NCBI GenBank assembly: GCA_948146395.1
Contig: OX411558.1
Coordinates: 35,086,350 to 35,150,349, forward strand
Length of the DNA: 64,000 bases
Direction of reading: 5' to 3'
Origin: Fragum whitleyi
Lineage: Eukaryota; Mollusca; Bivalvia; Cardiida; Cardiidae
Made by a program: the position numbers and the translations under genes. Each line of letters starts with the position of its first letter. Position 1 is the first letter of the stretch. The notes under the pieces were generated by a model that saw only the letters and a program-made list of their open reading frames with translations, was not told where the DNA came from and ran no database searches. This document shows positions 56,720 to 64,000 of this stretch, in pieces.

Positions 56720-57661
56720 TCGATCCATGCTTTCGCAAACCGTCCTGCGAACGTGGTCCATTTAGAAGTTGGTAGGCATACCTTTGTTAAGTATGTGGCT
56801 ATCCCACAATCCTAATTATTAAATAAATATACATGCCCATAAATATGTTTTGAAGAAAATCTTTACACCAAATACATTTATATGTTTTTTTAATTGAAAA
56901 CATATTTTTATACAATTTTGCCACACATCACATGCCATAAAGAAGGTTATCGGAGATTCGCAGAGCCACAATCAGAAGGGATAATTGTCTTTCAACCAAA
57001 TTAACCAATTTCCGATTTTAAGGACATAAGAACCAGTCCGTCTTTACTTTTTCAACAATGAATAACATACGACAGGTAGTGTGGGCTATGATCAGATTAC
57101 AAGTCGGTACAGGCCGATCTTAGTCTCTACTGACTGCCAAAATTGAGTGAAAAAAGGAATAATTGAAAAAAGCCACGCTTTAAAGTATCTTTTTACCATG
57201 CCAATTTTTCGGGATCAATCAAAATATATTGACCAAAAACGTTAACCCAAGAAACATTCATGTGAAGTTTCATTGAAATTGACCCAATGGTTTTGGAAGA
57301 GAAGATTTTTTAAAAGATTTCATTGGGGAAATAAGCCCTGCCCTCTCCTACCCATTCTTGGGGTCAATTAGAATATCTTGAAAGATTTACGTAAAGGCTC
57401 ATCCAAGGAACTCCCACGCCAAGTTTTATTGAAATTGACTCAATTGTTTCTTTTATTCCTTTTTTATGTTAGAGGAGATGATTGTTAACTTTTTTTAAGT
57501 GTAAATAAGCCCCGCCCTGCTATGTCGATCTTTGGGAGTCAATGAATAAGTTCATTCCAAGTTTCATCAAAATCGGTCAAATGGTTTGGGAGCAGAATGT
57601 TTTTAAAGACTTCTAAAGATTCTATGGTGAAAACCGAGTCCATATCTCTGGGTCACTGAAG

Positions 57662-57853
57662 CACTGGCGCTCGATCTTAAAAGTAATAATGAGTAACGAC
57701 CTAGTAACCCTAATATAAAGATATATAGGGTAGATCTATCAATACCGTTATAGTAATATTCATATCCATAATCGGGAATAAACAGGCACCGATTTTTTTC
57801 TTTTTTTTTTATATCCACATTTTTTGTCAACATTTTTTGATCAAGTGCCAGTG
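57662..57853. mobile_element. 192-bp hAT-like MITE
   Basis: CACTGAAG is duplicated exactly (57654-57661, 57854-57861) and present once in copy A (12989-12996). The ends are CACTGGCGCTCGATC and, complemented, CACTGGCACTTGATC. The 8-bp duplication and CA-beginning TIRs fit the hAT superfamily. It interrupts the decayed H1-like element. The 95-codon ORF over it is not a gene. Confidence 0.9.
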
Positions 57854-58337
57854 CACTGAAGCTTTTTGAACTACCTAAGAAGAGGGTCACCGAAGGAACG
57901 TTTCTGCCAAGCTTGTTCTAAAACGTCCCCTTGGTTTTGGGGGAAGATATGTTTACAGAAAAAGTTCATGGACGCACACACGGACGACGGACAAGCCGTA
58001 ATGGCAATAGGTCGTTGGCCCTTTAATCAGTGGAGCTAAATACATGTATACGAGTAGTACGAAACTGAAATGCGATGAAACAACAGTGTTGCAACTGCCT
58101 TGCGACTAAACCATTTTTGGTCCTCCGATTACTTAATATTGAAACATTTCCGCCATTTCATAATGCGTTGGAAACTATAAACAACTTAATGCGAAAGCCA
58201 GTAAAAATCAACTTTCAATCACCGACCAATCGTTACTCGCCTCTAAGATAGCAACTACATTTGAGTTTTATCTTACCATGGACCAAAGTTTGTTTTTTTA
58301 CTTAAATCTTATCATGCCGACTTTAAATTTTGTATTA

Positions 58338-58640
58338 CAGTTAGTTACAGCGTGAAATTGACATTCAATTTCAATAAAAATCATTTCAAACCGCTCATTT
58401 AGCGCTCGCATTCTTTCATTCCAAACACTCACTCGAAACATTCAAAAACGCCAAGAACTCTCTAAAAAGGAAAACATCAAAAACTATGTACATTAAAAAA
58501 TATATTTGGATAGAAAAAATGCGATTTCACTGACAATTATAAGCGTCGTGATATTTCTAGAAAAAATAGGAAGCTATTTATAGAACTTGTATCCATATTT
58601 TTTTAAAGGGTGGTAATGAATATATCTAATTTTGTTGATC
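58338..58640. mobile_element. CAGTTA-family element, right half deleted
   Basis: It is the counterpart of 13452-13830 and starts CAGTTAGTTACAGCGTGAAA after TA. Sequence corresponding to about 13735-14000 of copy A is missing. Confidence 0.6.
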
Positions 58641-58904
58641 GTTCTATAATTGTTTGCGTTTTTTTCTTTTTACTGTTTAGAAATTCTATCCCAAACTCAT
58701 TACTGATCAATTTCGTCCATCAGAAAACGAGCTCTTTTAGTTGGGTTTAAAAAAAAATCACGTATGAAACTATTTTGCATTATTCCCCGCTGGGTAATTC
58801 TGTAAACAATGTTTGTAAAACTAATACTTATTTTTCTGTTTGAATCAAATTATTTCAACTCATTTAAGAAATAAAGAGAGTAGTTCTTGACTTTCGTTCG
58901 TTGA

Positions 58905-58990
58905 GGTATGAAGCTAAAAAGATAATCCAACTGTATAAATGCGCAAAGCGGATTCATACATGAGTGTGAATAGGTTTTTCGTTTCATACC
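58905..58990. repeat. Foldback GGTATGAAGC / GTTTCATACC
   Basis: It is the copy-B counterpart of 14367-14452, and the arm pairing is retained. Confidence 0.65.
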
Positions 58991-60423
58991 TCCATGAAAT
59001 TAAAAGAAAAAAACTCTCTTCATATCTAATAATTTCAATATCATGAAGCCAAAAAGATTTCTCGATAATAAGAGAGATTTCTTGCGGGACTATTTCGCGC
59101 AGGCTTAAATAATATCTGCATACTCAATATTGTTTTCATTGAGGAATAAAACCAATTTTTCAGCCAATCAGAATGCGTCTAAATTGATAAACACCAATAA
59201 TATTAAATCATTTTGGAGTGTATGGAGCTTCTTTAATACTAGTTTGGTTTTTTTTCAAATGAATTGACTTCTTAATGCGTTTTCAAGGAACTATTACGCG
59301 CTAGTTTTCATATAGCTGCATATTAAATATTTTCATTTATGGTGATATGAATATCTTTTGTCATTCAGAATAAAGATTTTGATATACGCTCTTAAATATT
59401 GAATTATTTAGAAAGCCCTTAAGTGACAAAACAACAGATTTTACAAGACACTCTTTTCCTTCTGTTACTGGTCCTAGTTTTCTGACAAAAATTTCTATGG
59501 TTATTTTTCAGAGTATTGGAGAATTTCTAATATTCATTAACCCCGTATAGAAACACCATGTCATTGATACCGACTCATTTCGCTTCGTTTCTTCAAATAC
59601 ATTACAAACAAATTATCCACAATAAGCTCTGGGCAAAGTTTATTTATCGAGGTATCAAATCGACTTCCTTAATGGTAGTTGGAAAGTAGGGCTGAATTGG
59701 ATCAAAATGGTGTTAGGGAGCGTTTGAAATACGTCAGTAAGCGACCGAAATCTAGTGTATATCCATAACTATTGTCTAAGATTTAGTAAACTATATTTGC
59801 TTATTTTCGCGCTGTGTCATTAAAATCTCAACAAAGAAGATATGTTTGACTTCATGAAAGGATGAAACGAAAAACTTGATCTTCGCGTATTCAAACCGAA
59901 TGTGATTAGGACTTAAGTTTCAAATATGTACCTCCTTGAGGTAAAACACATTCTCCTCATCTCTTAAACTATTTTTTCAAGTGAAAAGCATGTTGAGACC
60001 TAACGTATGTTGAAGGATTCAATAGAGCCTCACCGATCCTTGTAACTTCTGATGTACACATATCCAAATTGTTCGGATTTTTCCTATTTTTCCCTCGAGT
60101 ATATTTGTGTTCTTCTACTAATAGTACAAGATCTGCCTAAATAGCGTTATTTTCTAGGTCAGCAGTTATCAATCTTTGATTCACGGTTATAAAGAGCTCA
60201 ACATAATCTAATATAGAGCCTTAGCCTGACCCGAACCTAATCGGGTTATGATTATGTTCGGCTACTTATGTTATTTAGAGCACCTCAATATTGACTTCAC
60301 AGTTCACTACCATTTTTCATTGCGAAACTTGGAAATTTTGTAACAAAATAAGTATAAGCTAGATTCTGGCAATTTGAAATTAATACGCACACTAAAGACT
60401 ACAGTACTAGAACATATCGATTG

Positions 60424-60563
60424 CTCAGCACGAAACAGCTGTAACTGCCTAAATGGCTCAGCGCGAAGCAGCTGTAACTTCCTAGATGACTCAGTGCGAA
60501 ACAACTGTAACTGACTATATATTTATAGGCAGTTATAACTGTTTCGCGCTAGGCCATCGATAT
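60424..60563 (+). repeat. 33-bp minisatellite plus inverted unit
   Basis: Three direct units start CTCAGCACG, CTCAGCGCG and CTCAGTGCG at 60424, 60457 and 60490; each contains GAAACAGCTGTAACT or a close variant. An inverted unit (GGCAGTTATAACTGTTTCGCGC) follows at about 60528. Copy A (about 15870-15955) has one direct and one inverted unit, so the extra direct units are an expansion in B. Confidence 0.8.
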
Positions 60564-60815
60564 AGCCGAGATGAAGACAGGCAATGGAGGAAGGCCTGGA
60601 TATTTTGGATTGGAATAGCAAAGTACTTGATCAATATATTTACAATCCTATGCTTAAAACTATCCTTGTATAATTATTTTGCTTTATTGAACTTTGGTGA
60701 ATGATTGAAACATCGAAACTACAGCTTTTATAATCTGTATTTACGATGTTATAATCATTCACTAATGAAATATTTTGCTTGTGCATTTTGTGCGTAATGG
60801 TCATTCATAACTGTA

Positions 60816-61253
60816 CAGTTAACAACATCCTGAAATTGACAAGATGAATGATTTGGGAATGATTTAGGAATGAAATTGAATGAGTGTGTGGAGCGAGTTT
60901 TGAGTGAATTAAATGGGAGGTAATCCTTTATCGTAAATTTTGTTCAGGAAGAACAAAATTTGCGACATTGATTACCTCCCTGTGATAAAAAAAACATTCA
61001 AGTTTTGTACATGGCTTCCTATTTCTTCAAGAACCTATTAGACTCAAATAATTTGAATTATGTCAGTAAAATCACGATGTTTTCTTAATGAAAATTATTT
61101 TGAATGACGTTGGTTATTCTTACATTTTTCAATGGGTTTGAGCGTTTTTGAATGGTTTGTGTGAGTTTTTGAAATGATTGAATGGAGCGCTGAGTTAGCG
61201 ATTTAGAATGGTTTTGATTGAGGTGAATATCAATTTCACGATGTAACTAACTG
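60816..61253. mobile_element. CAGTTA-family TA element (438 bp)
   Basis: TA flanks it (60814-60815, 61254-61255). The empty site is in copy A (16206-16207, ATAACTGTATCTACC). The terminal repeats are CAGTTAACAACATCCTGAAA and, complemented, CAGTTAGTTACATCGTGAAA. The central palindrome is GGGAGGTAATCCTTTATCG ... CGACATTGATTACCTCCC. Confidence 0.88.
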
Positions 61254-61469
61254 TATCTACCAAAAAGATAATGATGTTTTGATCATACGTCAGCAGAAGC
61301 CGTTTAAAGACAAATTAATTGAGATTGAATAAGGGCAATGTACTCCTAGGTTTTCACGTAGATACCTTATCTAGTCCTTTTTTTCAAAGGACTGAAAGTT
61401 CTGATAGAAAACGAAATAGTTTTGTCACCCAAGCAAATTGTCTGAGGAAGAAAGACGAGAATTGGTAAC

Positions 61470-61896
61470 CACAGTTAATAACATCGTAAAATTGACAAGG
61501 TGGTGTGATTAAGGAATGATGTTGTATAGGTGAGAGGAGCGAGTTTTGAGTGAAATTTAAGGGAGGTAATCCTATATAGCTTATTTTGTTCAGGATGAAC
61601 AAAATTAGCGATATGCATTACATCCCTTTAATAAAATATGCATGAACGTTCTATAAATAGCTTCCAATATCTTCAAGAACCAATCAGACGCTTAAAATGT
61701 CAATTATGCTATTTAAATTGCGACCAAGTTCTTGCTTTATTCTTTTAAAGGTAGTTGTTGATATTATAATTTTAGTATTTTTTAGCGTTTTTGAATGGTT
61801 TGAGTGAGTATTTGGAATGAATGATTGGAGAACTGAGTGAGCGATTAAGAATGGTTTTGATTGAGATGAATGTCAATTTTACGCTGTAACTAACTG
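61470..61896. mobile_element. CAGTTA-family TA element (shared with copy A)
   Basis: It is the counterpart of 16423-16848. It begins CAGTTAATAACATCGTAAAA and ends ...CGCTGTAACTAACTG then TA. Confidence 0.72.
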
Positions 61897-62395
61897 TAGC
61901 TTGTTTCATACACGATGATTTCCTGTATTTTCCTATCTCTGAAAATTTATTTTTCAATATCGTCTGCTTCTTCTACAATATGCTGTCAATCTAGACCAGA
62001 AAAAAAAAAAAAAGAATTGCTTTAAGTTATTGTATGACTCTTACTACTTTATTGTTTTTTTCTGACTGTTAAGAATTACCATTCAACCCATTTCTATTCT
62101 ATCTTTACGGTTGAAAAAAAAAGACAAAAAGATACAATCCCTTTTTACTTCATTTAAAACACAGCTTGTTTGAATTATGACCTTTAAAAACAAAATTTGG
62201 TAGGTTCACAAAACAGTCATAATTATCGTTAATACAGTCAGTGCGCCTAAAAGAATAGTACTTCCCAAATCAATAGTTTATCGACTTAAATCATATCCAC
62301 GTTGAAATAACTGTTCCGTGCTGGTAGATAATGTTATTCATAACAAAAAATACTATTTTTTTCTTCTATTTATTGTTTATATATATGACCCGTCA

Positions 62396-62520
62396 AGCGA
62401 AAGGGGACAATCTTGGAAGTGCGCATATTTTCCACCCACGCAGTCTGAATAGGGTCTAAACTTTGCTGATTTTCGGAGTCTAGAATGATCATTCCTCCTG
62501 CCTATGAGAAGATTATTAAA
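62396..62520. mobile_element. Partial MITE with TGACCCGTCA end
   Basis: It is the counterpart of 17336-17460. The left end reads ATGACCCGTCAAGCGAAAGG. Confidence 0.5.
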
Positions 62521-64000
62521 CCGCGACGTCCGTTTGACCTCTTAAGGGCTTAATCCATTTTTAGAAAACGCAATTCCCAGATATCCTATTAATGTGACGC
62601 GACACGCGAACAAGAATCAATTGGGAATTCCGTTAAATAAATATATAACAAAAAGATTCGATATAGCAAGGGTCAATCAGAAGGTGCATTTAAAAAATAA
62701 TATTGGAGAGTAGAATGTGACAAGTTTCGATCCTGGTCAGCCTGCACAAGCAGAGCACCTGACCTTGTTCAATGTTGCTCGCGGAAAGACAGTTTGGATC
62801 ACATAGATTTTCATCCATCTTGGGTATCTACATTTTGGTATTAAATGTTAAATTTCTTTGTTTAAAAATTTTCGTGAATTATAAATTACAAATTTTGATT
62901 GTGCAATCTGTCAATTTTCCACATTGTTTTCCCGATCGTCATTCTTGGGTGGGGTTAAAGTTACTTATGTGTGGAAATACTTTAAAATCAAACGAGTTTT
63001 GCAATAATTGAAGATTTGAAAACCTTGTTGAAAGCAAAGTCTGTCTACTTCATTTGTAGGAAACATTTTATTTATTTTAAGAACGTATAGCAGAACACAA
63101 TTGACTGCTTAGGAAAACATAAATGTGAATTTTGCTCGATTTTAAATTCCGATAAAAAAAAAATCCAATAAGAACTTAAACTTTAAGCCCCTATGGAAAA
63201 AACCGGCACCTTTTATATTGTAAACCTTCAAAGCTTATTTTCTATGAAAATTTAAAATTCAAACAGCGTATCTCAATAAATCACAATATAGAGAAGCCCA
63301 TGTCCAAAAAATATCTGTGAAGCGCTTGAAAAAGCACCCCTTGCCAAATTAAAATGATGGAATATCAGAACGAAATGTTGAAATATTCGAGAGTGATTGA
63401 TTACGTTTAATCTACTGTGAAGCGTTGCTGTTGAAGACATATGAATTGGTTTTAAATAATTCAGAAATCGGGTCTTATATTGCAGACTTTTATATCAACT
63501 ATTTTGTAAAGATTTTAAAAACGTATTAAAACAAAATATATAAAAGGCACTGAAACAAATTGCACAAATATTCATGTATGCAAAATGTTACCTCGCTAAC
63601 TATGATGCACTTAAATGGCCAAAATTTTGATGTGTATTATTTAAATGAATAAATATGGGCATGCAACCCTAAGATCTTACGGTAGATTTTATAGGTTGAC
63701 TATTGATCCATATGATACACCATTACTTACATTGTACGGACGAGAACCTGCATGTTATCTCCTAGATTGAATGGTATAGTACTCGACTCGTGACTTGATT
63801 TTAGCCCTATGGTCGCCGATGTGTTAATTTGCTTAACACTTATTAGCCCGACTCAGTTAACCCAGCTTTTAAATTGGGAAGGGTTTGTAAAGGTCGACGC
63901 CTCTCTATCAGAGACGTTGTTTCCCTCTTGACCTTGAAAACATCTGGATTGAGTGGTCGAGTGCGACTCTAAAAGCTAAAATTTTGTTGCAATCAAACTA

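Larger units (their letters stand above)
49811..64000 (+). repeat. Large segmental duplication, copy B (runs off the window)
   Basis: It is collinear with 4729-18945. It carries copy-specific insertions at 50262-50502, 51236-51666, 52277-54691, 57662-57853 and 60816-61253, and lacks the copy-A insertions at 5348, 6250, 6640-7512 and 10798. The right-hand 2 kb is almost identical to the sequence that precedes the B-box gene in copy A. Confidence 0.92.

Overview
This is AT-rich animal nuclear DNA. It is non-coding apart from one intact gene and is crowded with short non-autonomous transposons. Several signs point to a bivalve mollusc: tRNA-headed SINEs whose tails carry GCGGCGTTAAAC followed by (AATC)n; repeats beginning AGCTCACCTGAGCACGA with internal tandem arrays and an AGGGCCATTATGGCCC hairpin near the 3' end, resembling the pearl/HINE type described from bivalves; and an intronless B-box/beta-propeller gene of a kind greatly expanded in bivalves. 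I cannot name the species.

Layout. Positions 1-3805 are repeat block R1, which recurs at 26141-28890 and, more decayed, at 29168-31500; inverted fragments lie at 24829-25225 and about 37260-37335. Positions 4729-18945 are copy A of a large direct duplication. Copy B runs from 49811 to the right edge of the window and continues beyond it, at an offset of about 45.06-45.08 kb. Immediately after copy A lies the only convincing gene, 19520-21568 (682 aa), a B-box protein with an NHL-like C-terminal propeller. If the duplication continues past 64000, a second copy of this gene should start about 575 bp beyond the edge.

The interval 29-49.8 kb holds older local duplications, SINEs, MITEs with TTAA or TA target sites, a 145-bp-period array inside a 1.5-kb element (41644-43187), and a tandem duplication of about 985 bp (44554-49090). 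The first unit of that duplication was split by a 2.6-kb inverted-repeat element (45390-47964).

The paralogous copies provide natural empty sites. Aligning A with B, R1 with R1', and tandem unit 1 with unit 2 fixes the ends and target-site duplications of many elements: a 2415-bp element with ~72-bp terminal inverted repeats and a 5-bp duplication (52277-54691), a 765-bp TTAA element (10798-11562), a 192-bp hAT-like MITE with an 8-bp duplication (57662-57853), several TA-target MITEs, and a 961-bp Helentron-like insertion (639-1599). No transposase or reverse transcriptase coding region was recognised, so all mobile elements here appear non-autonomous or decayed. All identity and boundary statements come from reading by eye, without alignment software.
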